A model generated the notes under the pieces. The model saw only the letters and a program-made list of their open reading frames with translations, searched no databases and was not told the DNA's origin. Shown here in pieces: positions 22,575-32,510 of a DNA stretch of 64,000 nucleotides. The position numbers were made by a program, and so were the translations under genes. Origin of the DNA: Pohlia nutans (taxonomy: Eukaryota; Streptophyta; Bryopsida; Bryales; Mniaceae); NCBI GenBank assembly GCA_022496805.1, contig CM040099.1:5954501-6018500 (forward strand), given 5' to 3'. The first letter of the stretch is position 1, and each line of letters begins with the position of its first letter.

Positions 22575-24120
22575 ATGCAAGATTACTCCATGTTTGAACA
22601 CTTTCTTGCACACTTTATATTATTACTTGAAATGTGGTGGTTTACAACACATTCTCACGTATTTCTCATCCTCTGTGGAAAAACTAAACTATCTAAAAAT
22701 AGAATTTGGGGTGGCTTTCCTAGATTGCCTCATAAATCGAGCTTTATTGTTTTACTACATTCGATAACATCTCATCGCCCTAAATCGCCTCCTCTTGAAC
22801 CCAAGTGGGTCATATATTGTACGCATCTAAAGATTCAAAGTAAATTTCGATGTACAACGTACGACCTTAATAAAATCCACCACTATAGCCCATTCGTCAT
22901 ACTTCCACAAGGTAAGTAGCCTTTAGTATTCAACAAAAGCAAAGTGGCATCAACCTGAAAAAAAATTCCCATGAGCCTTTTTGCTAATGAGCCATATATT
23001 CCCCACCTTCACTGTTCCACATTACCTTATAAAACCTCAAAGGTTGGATCTTCCTCAATCATAGGTCACAAAAGGTCACAAAAGGACATTATCACAGAGT
23101 TAACCGAAAAGTTAGATCAAAGAAGAAAGTTTTAGCACACTCATGTTGAATTCCTCTTGAACTCATATTGAAATATAAATAGACCAAAAACTAGTCTATG
23201 ATGAGTTGGGAGACAATTTAAAGCACGGCATTGCCATTATTCTCTACACCTCGCTATGACTCCCACACCTTTCACCAAAGCTCCAAGCCCATGGCTCACA
23301 AGAGGACAATCTATGACACAACACTATTCAACCCAAGTATAGTTCAATTAAGAGGTTAGAAGTAAAACAAAAAGAGAGGTTAGATGCGCTTCTTTATGGA
23401 TAACTCAAATGCTATGACATAACCATGCTCTTCTTATCCACTGTTTGGTTTCCACCTCTCCTGAAATGGGCTCCATTGAGATTATGAAGAAAATGTGACA
23501 GTAAAGATAGATGAAGTACTTGGCATGAGAAAGATAAACCAGTAACTGTACTGAACAACAAACAGTAAACCACTACAGTACTTCAATTTCCACTGCCCGC
23601 ATTTAGAGTGAGGATATCAGAGATAAACTTGTCTCACCATATTCGTTCAGTTTAATGGAAATGATCCAGTACTAGAGAATTACTATCAGCATTCCTGAAA
23701 AGTGATAAGATGATGTCACTTGAGACGTGAAACAAAATCTGGAAGTAGATCAATTTATGGCATTAGGATGTCCAAACCAAGTTACGGGAGTAAATAGAAA
23801 TCACTTCAGCATCAGCTGCTCCACACAAACGCTACAGAAGTTCCATCCACAAAAGTCACGATTATGGTTGGAGGCAATATCTCATGGATAACTCACACTT
23901 CGCCAGGAGCTCTGATGAAACAGTGCTAAGCTTAAGCCTTGCATTATAAAGTTGATCCAAACCGATCCACTGACTTTCAAAACCATGAGCGAAGGACAAG
24001 TACTCTTCTAAAACTAGACTCTTCTAAAACCAGACACAAGCGGAGGACTACTCGATAGTGATTACTGAACATCGTAGTCGCTCACTGAACATAACGCCCC
24101 ATCCGGAATCGGCTCCTCAA
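22575..24120. other. Intergenic DNA between convergent genes
   Basis: No conserved ORF, RNA gene or repeat boundary was seen. The right part presumably carries the 3' UTR of the VID27-like gene on the - strand. A 128-codon ORF at 22533-22919 has no recognisable domain and is not supported. Confidence 0.4.
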
Positions 24121-27100
24121 TCACATGTTGAATGAGCTCAATTCCTGTCGAGTAGCAACCACCAGAGGCACTTCTCCCGAATCGTCCAAGAACTTCTCGT
24201 GCATGAAGGCGCTCTGCACCACATTATCTGGTTTCGCAACCACCTCGTAACAGTAACAACTCTTCAAGCCCGTCTCGTTTCTGCAATCACGACACCCACC
24301 CACCCATTCAAGAAGCCTTTCAAAACGCAAGCCCTCTTAACCGCTGCGTAGCTACAGAGCCACAACATACATGAAAGCACGTAATTCTGAAGTTTACCCT
24401 TGTCACACAGTGCACGTACAGATCTGTAGTTACGACAACCGCACTCAGAGATTTCACACGTAGCATCATCGATTCTGAATATTCCAAGAGAGTAACCCTG
24501 GATTGACCCTAGCAAGTCAAGTAGCCCATGTACCACTTGTTCCAAATGTCAGAAATCACTCAGAGTCAATTTCTAGCCGCAGCAGGAGGTTTCACCAGGA
24601 TCAGAATGCTAGAAGTACCTGTAGCAATCATGGTGGCTGTCCTTCACGATGTCGAAGTCCCACACAACCGTGAAATTTCCTGCGGAAACTACCAAGTGGC
24701 GCTCTTGCTTACCCTCCTCTGTGACCTGGAAAAGCCATAAAATGCACAAGTTAAAAAGGTTCATAGAAAATAAATCTTCGCAGCACAACAGACGACTCTA
24801 TAAATGTTAGGAACGTCATGTCATGTCGTGTAAACGTAGACAACATATTCCAGACGAACGGCGTCAGGGTGGAGAGTACATACGGCAACCAGGAAAACTG
24901 GACAGCCAACAAAATCTCAGCTTGCTTACCCAGGAAAACTTGCCCCCGTGCAATTTCTGTTGCTTGCCATCCCGATGAGCGTCAAACGGCCGGAGCTTCA
25001 ACAACCTGGGAGCGCCAATCTTACCCCCCATCCGACCCGAAAACCCAGTCTTCATCTTTCCATCCTTGTCTCTGAAAACAGTGCTGATCAGGATCAAGTA
25101 CATGTCTGTGGTTGCCAACACCCACTTCCCATCATATGTGACGTCCACGTGCGTGATGGGCGATCCCAAGCCAGGGAAGGCGGTCTTGGCCTGCACAAGT
25201 CCAGCAACCGCACAACAAGTGAGACAACGTAAATACGCATTCCGAATGTCCTTCGAATGTCCTTCTCATTCACCTTTCCAACTGTTATCTCAAGCACTGA
25301 TGATGTAGCCACCATCAAAGCATCGATATACACATAATGAAGGTACGAAAGCAGGAGGATAAAGGAACATATCTTAACAAGAGAAGCAATGATAGTTCCA
25401 GCCGGTGAGTTCAATTAAGCAAGCGACACAAAAATATGCACAAAAGCTGACAATGTAAATGCCTTGTCTTCTTCTTGCAGAAAATAAAGAACAAGAAGAT
25501 GCTGTTTACCATTCTCATGCTGGTGATCCCGTACAGCCGCACTTTCCCATCCTTGGATCCAACCACAACGCTACCGTCCCCAGATGTTGCAAAGCAGCTG
25601 AAGTTTGTTCCTCTCGAAAACTGCACACCCCGGTCAATAGATCAAGCAACTGAGTTCATGCTGGTGGTATGGAGACGGAGAAGCATAATAGCATTATAAT
25701 GCCACAGGTTCGTATACCATGTTTGTCACAGCGGGATGTACCTTTCTACTGGAAAAAGAAGCATACTCTTACCAGCACTGCCTCTAGTACCGGAAGACTC
25801 AACTTGTGACATGCAGAGCAAACAATCTGAACTACTCAAGAATCACACAGCACCACCACCCAGTAACTCAAAGTGCTTCAGACACACCACATTCACCAAA
25901 GTAAAGGCAATGTTCAGACTGACCTGGTGGCCCTCCGTCCAGGTGAGAGCAGCGGAACTGGCGAGCTGCTGAACGATGCCTTGAGAATCGCGCATGTCCC
26001 AGCGGCACAGGCGGTTGTCGTCCAGACCCAGAAATGTGGAGCCGCCGCTGTAGAGTTGGGCGCCCTTGCTGTCGTTGGTGACGTCGCGCATGGTGATGGG
26101 CGTGCCGTCCTTCTCGAACTTCCACTCCGCCACCATTTTGCCCGTGCCGATGTCCAGCTGGCTCACGCCCCCGGCGTTGGACTTGCCGTCCTTGGCGGGG
26201 CTGATGAGCATCATGTTGCTCTCGCCGCGCATGAGCATGCCCTTCTTGGGCGTCCGGAACACGCTGCTGCCCAGGCTGGGCCTGCCACCCCCCGCGTCCG
26301 GGAACTTGATGGTCACGTCCTTGTCCTCCAGCCCGTTGGATCGGTTGAACAGCACGTCCAGCCCGTACTCGTTCACCAGGAAGCTGTGCTCCAGCCCGCC
26401 CATCGTCAGGCTCTGGATGTTGGTCTTGGACGGCGTCTTGAGCGTCTCGCGCAGCTCCCTGTACTTGCTGGGCGTCTGGATAACATCCTCCGCGTCCATC
26501 CATATGGAGTCGTCGTCCTCCTTGCCCGACGCCCAGTTCATGAAGTCCTTCCCGAACACTTTCACTTTGTTCGCCTCCGTGGGCTTCAAGAAGTACGTGT
26601 TCTCGAACCTGCAGTCAACCCATCCACAATGTAAGTGGCCACCTCCGTGAGTGGGTGTGAAATTCACCAGCAATCACATTGTTTCAAATCTTATCACGAG
26701 TTTAACCGAATTCTGTAGAAAACCTTCATCACGATCATGCAATTAGTCACTGCAAGAGTGCACAGGCAACGAATTCCTCGAGATTCTTGGTAACAGTTCT
26801 GCTACCAGCGCCCTTCCAACTGTACCACTGGACCACACTCTGTCACATTTAAAAGAAAGGTAACACCACCAGAGCACATCTCTTTTGCATGCATCTAGCG
26901 TCTTCCATGAAGCAATGTGACGCACATGGCCACATTGAACCTTATCCCTACTCTCCTCAAAGTCCACGGCAAAATTTTGCCATCGGCTCAAAATTCAGCT
27001 GTCAGGGAGAATTGGCACATAAAGGACGGTGCAACTCACTTGGCGTCTTCGTACTCCGCAACGCAGGCTTGGAATTGATCCTTACTCGGAAACTTCAACG

Positions 27101-27593
27101 CCCACACACCTTTTGCCACGAAATCCACGCGCAGCTGGTCAGCGTAGAAGTGCATTTGCAGGTGATCATCCACCCGGGCTCTGACGCCGGCCACCTCGAA
27201 CATCCAGAACTTGTAATTCTTGTGTCCAACGGTGGAGCTCCGCCACTCCTCATCCTCGTCGTCATCGTCTTCGTCATCGTCACTCTCGCGAACATACTGC
27301 CATCCCACATTCTTGGCAGTGGTGAGCCATTTGCCCTGAATGTACTGGTACAGCTTGGCCTTCAGCAACCTGGGCGGCCCATCCAACGTGAGGGAGCCCA
27401 TGCGCAGATGAATTGTGGGATCGGGGGTGGAGTATCCCTGCTCTCGCTGCGACGAAGGAGACGGCGTCCGCATGTCCGCATTGTGGAAGCTGAAGCTCCT
27501 CTCGGACGATGGAGTCCGCGGGGATGATTCCTGCCCATCATCGTCCTCGGAATCGGATTCCAAGCGCCCCTCCCGACTCGCTCCAGTCCCCAT
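24121..27593 (-). CDS. VID27-like / CYPRO4-like protein
   Basis: Six coding exons on the - strand join in frame: 27593-27040, 26608-25924, 25620-25510, 25190-24930, 24725-24619 and 24280-24121, all GT-AG, giving 625 residues. The product aligns in order with plant VID27/CYPRO4 proteins: an N-terminus starting MGTGAS (possible N-myristoylation site), an S/P-rich segment, an acidic D/E run at 104-116, a PH-like region (about 75-185), then a C-terminal WD40-like beta-propeller. Recognisable motifs are [54 protein letters not shown] and [11 protein letters not shown]. Yeast Vid27 was named from vacuolar import and degradation; the plant function is not well defined. The ATG at 27593 is preferred because it directly follows a 5' UTR splice acceptor and the next in-frame ATG upstream (27665) lies in that intron. 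Confidence 0.88.
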
Positions 27594-27594
27594 C

Positions 27595-27776
27595 CTGCTC
27601 GTTCCCAAAAATACCAATATCAACCCCAAATACTTGTTCGAGAAACGCCAGAAAGAAAACCCCAACTACTGAATAAGAATCGCCATTGCATAGAGCAAAA
27701 TAATGGGAAAAGAAAACTCCGTCACAGCAATCCCAATCATACAGCTTAAGCGTAAGGAAGCTGAAAAGAGACTCAC
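27595..27776 (-). other. Intron in the 5' UTR of the VID27-like gene
   Basis: On the - strand, donor GTGAGT (starting at 27776) and acceptor GAGCAG (ending at 27595) bound a 182-bp intron that ends one base before the ATG. Splicing removes the upstream in-frame ATG at 27665. Inferred from splice signals. Confidence 0.6.
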
Positions 27777-28128
27777 AATGCTGGTGATTAACGTCCAAAG
27801 TTGCGCAAGCTGTGCTCGCAAAAACGACGGGAATGGAGGTAACGTAGGTCTTGGCAAATGGCGCAATGCAGGTGATGAAACGGTCTTTGCAGGGGCTCCG
27901 ATTTTGAGGCAAGAAAGAGACCGTGCTGGAAAACAGAACCCAGAAATTCAAATGACGATTAGAATGCGGAAGGATCGACGCTCGCTTGGATTTGCGGGGG
28001 CGGGGCCGCCTTCCTTCCGTCTTGCTCGGCGGGAAGGACTGAATGTGAATATACGGTGCTCTTGTATTCCCCCCTACGATATTCGTATATACTTGCGTAT
28101 AGTATCTTAATACGTACATATGTACTTT
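27777..28128 (-). promoter_or_regulatory. 5' UTR exon and promoter region of the VID27-like gene
   Basis: Balanced-composition DNA upstream of the 5' UTR intron, becoming AT-rich near 28060. From 28066 to 28140 there is an odd run of TAC/GTA-rich sequence, with the perfect 12-bp palindrome GTACATATGTAC at 28114-28125. The transcription start is not determined. Confidence 0.4.
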
Positions 28129-28302
28129 CGTATACTATCCCTAAAACGCTAATATTTGTTTTAGTATTTTCTGGTCGCTGCCTGAGTATAACGGGCTGCC
28201 GGGAAAAAATATAAATGTTTTTGAAAAAATAAAAAATATTTTAAAATACTACATCAAGTTTACTTTCCAATGTAATTTGAATTATATCAATCCTAATTAA
28301 CC
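28129..28302. mobile_element. Partial copy of the 14578-15100 MITE family, inverted
   Basis: The segment around 28160-28300 (ctggtcgctgcc, then aaaaaataaaaaatatttta, then tactacatcaag, then ctttccaa, then tttgaatta) is the reverse complement of 14975-15090 in the TTAA-flanked element. One end is diverged and the other is cut short where a new TTAA-CCCCTAA terminus begins. Confidence 0.5.
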
Positions 28303-28371
28303 CCTAAGTGCCCAAGGGTTTTCTTGAAATGCTAAATGTGTCATAATGTCCATATGACTCTGACCTCCCGG
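28297..28371 (+). mobile_element. 5' end of a TTAA MITE interrupted by the retrotransposon array
   Basis: TTAA at 28297-28300 is followed by CCCCTAAGTGCCCAAGGG and then by sequence similar to 14578-14650 (atgtgtcataatgtccatatg). The similarity stops exactly where the first LTR starts at 28372. The rest of the MITE is expected beyond the far end of the array, outside this window. Confidence 0.55.
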
Positions 28372-28946
28372 TGTCGCGATACAAATGCGCATATAGTGTA
28401 AAAACTTATAGTATTGTTATTTTGATGAGTTTTAAGATATCTCATTTAAAGAAGAAATGAATAGGGAATATTTGAGAAAGATTATGAATTGATTCATAAT
28501 CTCTACAAGGTTTTAATTGCCTTGTGTTTTGACTAATAAGAGTCAAACTTTACATTTATCTTCTTAGAATGAGTTTTGATATTTAATTTGAGTTTTGATA
28601 GTTGTTGAAAAGAAAGGTGAAGATTGTTTTACCTTTCTTTTAGTTTTTTGTGAGTTTATCATTAAAATAAGCGAATGGATAGAGGTATGGGAGACTTTTG
28701 GGTCACCCAATTAGTTTTAGGGTGCCCATGTGGCTAGGTATGGGCTAATGTGTTCCCCCTTGTGGCTTGATAAGGGGGGCCTTCTTCTCCCGAACCTCAT
28801 TCTTCTTGTGTTCATGTTTTAGTTTTTTAGTTTTGTGCCGTGTGTTTGAGGACAAGTGACTTACTGTGTATAGCTCGGATTTCAATGAAATTTTGAGAGC
28901 ACGTTCCTCTTCTTGTTGTGATTCCAATGGTGTGTGGCGCTTGTCA

Positions 28947-29540
28947 TTTGGAGTTAGTATGAGAAAGTTATGCCTTGAGAAGTGAAAGAGGGTTTAGTGC
29001 CGTCGAAATTCAAAGGCAGTCGCTTTAAACTCTTGTAGAAATTTGTATAATGATCGATTAGTTTTGAAATTTTGTGAGCACATGTGTTATGTTGATAGCT
29101 TTCTAAAAAGCTATTAAACTCTTGTTTTGGAGTTAGGACGTGAAAGTTATGCTTGTAGAAGTTTGAGGGTGTGAAACTGCCGCTCAATATAGAAGTTCTA
29201 TTTTTGACGAAGTATAGAAAACGGACAGTATGATATTTTAAGCTAAGATTTACAGGCAACGTAGATGGTGATGTTAGCTTTCTAAAAAATTATGGCATCA
29301 TGTATTTGGAGCTTTTATGAAGATGATATGCGTCCCGAAGTGGAGAGATGTACAGCTGCCGTGAATATTTGGAGTCTCAACTTCAGCACGCTATAAATAT
29401 TGAATGGTAAATCATTTTCTCTTGAAATTTTTACAGATTGTGTAGCTTTGTGTTAGCTTTCCAGAAAGTTATAGCACACTTGATTTGGAGCAAGTATGTG
29501 TCTGTGGCATTCATTTGAATGCTGACAGTGTTTTTAAAGG
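28947..29540 (+). repeat. 179-bp degenerate tandem repeats inside the LTR
   Basis: The phrase TTTGGAG recurs at 28947, 29126, 29305 and 29484, a spacing of exactly 179 bp each time. It is followed in the first copies by '(a)agttatgc', then 'gaagt', then 'tgccg'. The associated phrase 'agctttctaaaaa' recurs at about 29098, 29275 and 29455 (as agctttccagaaa). A weaker partial copy precedes 28947 (gagcacgttcc at about 28898 against gagcacatgtg at 29078). The units are well diverged in sequence yet keep their length. The same block is present in every LTR of the array at +7692-bp steps. Confidence 0.75.
29392..29399 (+). promoter_or_regulatory. LTR TATA box
   Basis: TATAAATA lies 3' in the LTR, preceding a stretch ending at the AATAAA signal (29573-29578). 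This is the usual U3/R/U5 order, with transcription expected to start near 29425. The same motif occurs at 37084, 44776, 52468 and 60160 in the later LTRs. Seen directly; activity is inferred. Confidence 0.6.
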
Positions 29541-29572
29541 TTTAAGCCTTTACACGGTTTGCTATTTTGCAA

Positions 29573-29578
29573 AATAAA
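29573..29578 (+). terminator. LTR polyadenylation signal
   Basis: AATAAA about 180 bases after the TATA box and 128 bases before the LTR end; a second AATAAA occurs near 29609. In an array with shared LTRs the signal would end transcripts begun in the preceding unit. Repeated at +7692 steps. Confidence 0.5.
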
Positions 29579-29708
29579 ACATAGATTTGGGTTTTTAATG
29601 GTATAAACAATAAATTACACTATCATATTTCCCCATACCTTGAATTCAAACTAGTTGCAGCTAGAAACCCCGCGTTTTCCCAGAGCAAAACCCTCTCTAC
29701 CCGACATT

Positions 29709-29726
29709 TGGTGCTTCCACTGAGAG
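29709..29726 (+). other. Primer-binding site, likely tRNA-Thr
   Basis: TGGTGCTTCCACTGAGAG starts two bases after the LTR end. Its complement would be a tRNA 3' end of the form CTCTCAGTGGAAGCACCA, implying an acceptor stem beginning GCTTCCA. Plant tRNA-Thr genes, as I recall, begin GCTT(T/C)CATAGCTC, so tRNA-Thr is the likely primer. Identical sites occur at 37401, 45093, 52785 and 60477. The position and TGG start are seen; the tRNA identity rests on memory. Confidence 0.7.
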
Positions 29727-29757
29727 ACGCTTTGGGGCAATTAGTTTTAGTTAAAGA

Positions 29758-32457
29758 ATGACGGGGGATCATGATGGGGCTTCCGGAGGGGGCCAAATGA
29801 ATATGGAGAATATTTTGGGGGCATTGGCCCTGTATATGGAGCATCATAGAGCAAACTCTGGTGGGCATGAGGCTACCAAAGCATTGAAGGGTGTTGTGGA
29901 CAAAATTGGGAGATTTGATGGGAAGAATATCACAAACTTTTTGAGGGTATATGTTTGTGAAATGGAAGTGCATCAAGTATCTGAGGATCGTATGATGTTG
30001 ACTTTTGACTTGGCTGTGGTTCCCGAAATTCGTGAGAGGGTGCAAGAAATTCGGGAAGATGTGTATGTGACTTCATGGGCCACATTTGATGAGAGATTGA
30101 GGGATGAGTATTTTGATGAAGATACGGAGAGGATGACTAAGAGGTCTTTCCTTGATTGGGTGGAGCAACAACCCGGGAATGATATGGGCCCAAATGAGCT
30201 GCTCAGAGAATTTGAGAAGAAATATAATCAGTTGCCTTTAGCAGAAAGGCGCCTTCTTGATACAAGAAAGGCAGAGATGTTTTTGCAGGCAGCCGATGAT
30301 GCATTAGAGGATAGACTCCTCTTGCTTCTTGGGGATAGGACCACTGAAGGTGGTTTTACTAATGATTGGAGGAGGGTGGAAGAAACGGTGACTCTTGTGG
30401 CCAAACAACGACGGGTGAGGTCTAGAGGTATTATTTCACGGACTGATGCAAACCCCATGATGGTTCCAAGGGCTCCAAAATTATCATTGGCTCCTACAAC
30501 TCTTGGTGAGACATCAAAAACAAGCAAGAGAGTTGAAGAAGACAGTATTGAAGAGCTTATCAAAGGTATCAGAGATTTGAGGGTGGAGATGAGTGAATTG
30601 AAGAAGGCACGAGGAACAAGTTCTTCTCAATCATCAGATGGTGCAAAGTCATTTGTGAAGAGATGCATATGGTGTGATGTCATAGACCACACTCTTCGTG
30701 GTTGCACTGATTATGATGGTGCACTTAAAGAAGGTATAGTTTCTTTCAAGGATGGGAGGATTCGTGATGCATCCACTGACCTGCCTATGGACACTAATTT
30801 TGGCAAAGGTGGAATGAAGAAAATAATGGATGAGAAGAGGGGGAAGTCGAGTGCTTTGCGTGCTAAGGGAGTTGAGTCATATCATATTGAGGTGGACCAT
30901 CATACTATTGAGGCCTCTTCTACTCCAGCAAGAGAGATTATGATCAGAGGAGCACAAGCTATCAGAAAGGCAACCGGTTGGGAGGATCCTGTTGATGCAG
31001 TTAGCATCAAAGCATTTTTGGGTGAGGTGCAAAATGACATTGAGAATCATGATGCATCTGTTGAAGTAAAACGGGGCAGACCTGCAGAAGAAGATGATGC
31101 TGATGAGCCAACATTAAAGAAGAAAAATCAAGGGCTTAAAGAGGCTGCAAAGGGTGATGGACCTGGTTTTCACACACGCCAAAGGCCTGAGAAATCACCT
31201 TCTATTAATCATCCTGGAGATGCACCACTTCCAGAGAAGATATGGGAAGATTCAAGCACCAGCAAGAAGGGCAAAGAGAAGGAAGATTCTGGCAAAGGTA
31301 AAACTAAAGGGCCAGCTTACAAGCTTCAATCTGATATCGAGACTTCTATTGACATGAAGGGGATATTGGAGGAGAGGATTTTGGATGCCAAGATTGAGTT
31401 TACATTGAGAGAGGCTCTTGGTATTGCCAAGAAAGATTTTCACGACCTTATCATTGATGTTATCAAGAGAAAAAGGCAAATGACAGCTGAGACAGTTATG
31501 ATGCATGCATTGGATACTCATATGACAGAGGATGAGGAGATTGAAATCGGGCAAGTATTTAATATGATGTGTGATGCAAAGGGTGATGAAGAGAAGATTA
31601 TGAACATGAATATCGAGGCATTGGAAGAGCAGAAAGATCAAACTGAAGAGATGAAGGATTATCTTACTGATGAAGAAGAAGATGATATTTTGAAGATGTT
31701 TGCTGCAGAGTGTATGATTGACATCAAAAGAGATGTTACCAAAACTGAGCATTCTATTGAAGGTTTGAGCATGAAGGGATATGAGTTGATGGAAGTGAAG
31801 AGCTCAAAGAAAGAAGCCCATTCCATACTAACTCAAGATGAGGGAAAAGAAATGGTGGATGGAATGACTACTGAGGTGGCATATGAAGAAAGATTTGAGG
31901 TGGAGGCAAATGTCTTTGATTGTGGAATTGTTGATGAAATTGATCGTGAAAGAGGAGGAAAGTTGAATTATTATCAACCATTTTGGGCAAGGGCCACTAC
32001 GGAGACACGAGTGAGACTTGGTGAGTTGGATGATTCTATCTTGGCACTTGTGGACCATGGCTCTGAAATAAATATCATGTCAAGGAGAATTTATGAGAAA
32101 GGCAAGTGGCCGATTGATACTCATCACGGTTGGGTCATGAGGGCTGCAAACAATGGAAGAGGAGAATTATATGGGGCTTGTCCGGCTGTATGTGCAAAAA
32201 TTGGCGATGTTGAAGTTGAGCAAAACTTTTTTGTTCAAAACTATGGGACATATCCTATAATACTTGGACAACCATATATCACAGCAGCTAGAATGGAGAC
32301 CAAGGTCTTGGATGATGGGTCTCATTATGCACGTATTCGGAGTCGTGATGGCAAGAGGTCTCTGCAATTTTTAACGGTGAGACCTGATCATGAAAGAAAC
32401 AGAATCCAGCTTAGAGATGCACCTCTAAGATCTGGTGAAGACTTTCAGGATTTCTAA
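29758..32457 (+). CDS. gag-pro: Unit 1 gag-protease polyprotein (Ty3/gypsy ORF1)
   Basis: ORF of 899 codons. Residues of about 50-215 form a retrotransposon gag (capsid) region with the typical FDGKNITNFLRVY start and an 'FEKKYNQLPLAERRLLD' stretch. A zinc knuckle of the form C-x2-C-x4-H-x4-C occupies C303, C306, H311 and C316. A long charged linker (about 330-740), rich in K and E, follows. The aspartic protease lies at about 755-850, with catalytic D766-H-G (DHGSEIN in place of the more usual DSG/DTG) and the flap and C-terminal motif IILGQPYI. It would form the particle and mature the polyprotein. It starts 32 bases after the PBS. Its last codons overlap the -1 frame of pol. Residue 35 is G here, D in units 2 and 3. 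Confidence 0.9.
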   Translation: MTGDHDGASGGGQMNMENILGALALYMEHHRANSGGHEATKALKGVVDKIGRFDGKNITNFLRVYVCEMEVHQVSEDRMMLTFDLAVVPEIRERVQEIREDVYVTSWATFDERLRDEYFDEDTERMTKRSFLDWVEQQPGNDMGPNELLREFEKKYNQLPLAERRLLDTRKAEMFLQAADDALEDRLLLLLGDRTTEGGFTNDWRRVEETVTLVAKQRRVRSRGIISRTDANPMMVPRAPKLSLAPTTLGETSKTSKRVEEDSIEELIKGIRDLRVEMSELKKARGTSSSQSSDGAKSFVKRCIWCDVIDHTLRGCTDYDGALKEGIVSFKDGRIRDASTDLPMDTNFGKGGMKKIMDEKRGKSSALRAKGVESYHIEVDHHTIEASSTPAREIMIRGAQAIRKATGWEDPVDAVSIKAFLGEVQNDIENHDASVEVKRGRPAEEDDADEPTLKKKNQGLKEAAKGDGPGFHTRQRPEKSPSINHPGDAPLPEKIWEDSSTSKKGKEKEDSGKGKTKGPAYKLQSDIETSIDMKGILEERILDAKIEFTLREALGIAKKDFHDLIIDVIKRKRQMTAETVMMHALDTHMTEDEEIEIGQVFNMMCDAKGDEEKIMNMNIEALEEQKDQTEEMKDYLTDEEEDDILKMFAAECMIDIKRDVTKTEHSIEGLSMKGYELMEVKSSKKEAHSILTQDEGKEMVDGMTTEVAYEERFEVEANVFDCGIVDEIDRERGGKLNYYQPFWARATTETRVRLGELDDSILALVDHGSEINIMSRRIYEKGKWPIDTHHGWVMRAANNGRGELYGACPAVCAKIGDVEVEQNFFVQNYGTYPIILGQPYITAARMETKVLDDGSHYARIRSRDGKRSLQFLTVRPDHERNRIQLRDAPLRSGEDFQDF

Positions 32458-32490
32458 AATGCACACGTGGAGTTCGGGGATCCACGGGTG
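32436..32490 (+). promoter_or_regulatory. Candidate -1 frameshift signal between gag-pro and pol
   Basis: The pol frame is open from 32439, overlapping the end of ORF1 (stop 32455-32457), and it lies in the -1 frame. In the overlap the heptamer GGATTTC (32448-32454) is in phase for slippage. Its first six bases match the known viral slippery site GGAUUUU. Seven bases later a stem-loop can form: CACACGTGGA (32462-32471) pairs with TCCACGGGTG (32481-32490), nine of ten positions, with a 9-base loop. The arrangement is identical in all five units (stem starts near 40154, 47846, 55538 and 63229). Re-initiation at the ATG at 32511 is the alternative. Confidence 0.5.
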
Positions 32491-32510
32491 CAGATGCATC
32501 TGAAATTACT

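Larger units (their letters stand above)
28372..29706 (+). repeat. LTR 1 (5' boundary of the array)
   Basis: Begins TGTCGCGAT and ends CTACCCGACA, so the ends form the perfect 5-bp inverted repeat TGTCG...CGACA. The start is set by comparison with later LTRs, which follow a polypurine tract; the end is set by the adjacent primer-binding site. It differs from the others at 28381 (A, where LTRs 2-5 have G). It contains a TATA box (29392-29399), AATAAA (29573-29578) and four diverged 179-bp repeats. The five bases to its left (CCCGG) are the candidate target duplication; the partner lies outside the window. Confidence 0.92.

Noticed and set aside
25868..26503. 211-codon - strand ORF in another frame
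   Set aside because: Overlaps the same VID27 exon; rich in Q, R, G and H with no domain, an alternate-frame shadow.
25873..26634. 253- and 194-codon + strand ORFs
   Set aside because: These are antisense shadows of the large second coding exon of the VID27-like gene, whose GC-rich third positions keep other frames open.
27594..27665. Upstream in-frame ATG (27665) as start of the VID27-like protein
   Set aside because: It lies in a good GT-AG 5' UTR intron, and the downstream MGTGAS start fits the family better.
28954..29259. 101-codon antisense ORF within the LTR
   Set aside because: Lies in the 179-bp repeat block, is conserved only because the LTRs are near-identical, and shows no domain.
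31252..31752. 166-codon antisense ORF inside gag (and its copies in each unit)
   Set aside because: No domain; the complement of a K/E-rich coding stretch tends to be open and hydrophobic. Broken or altered wherever the sense strand changes.
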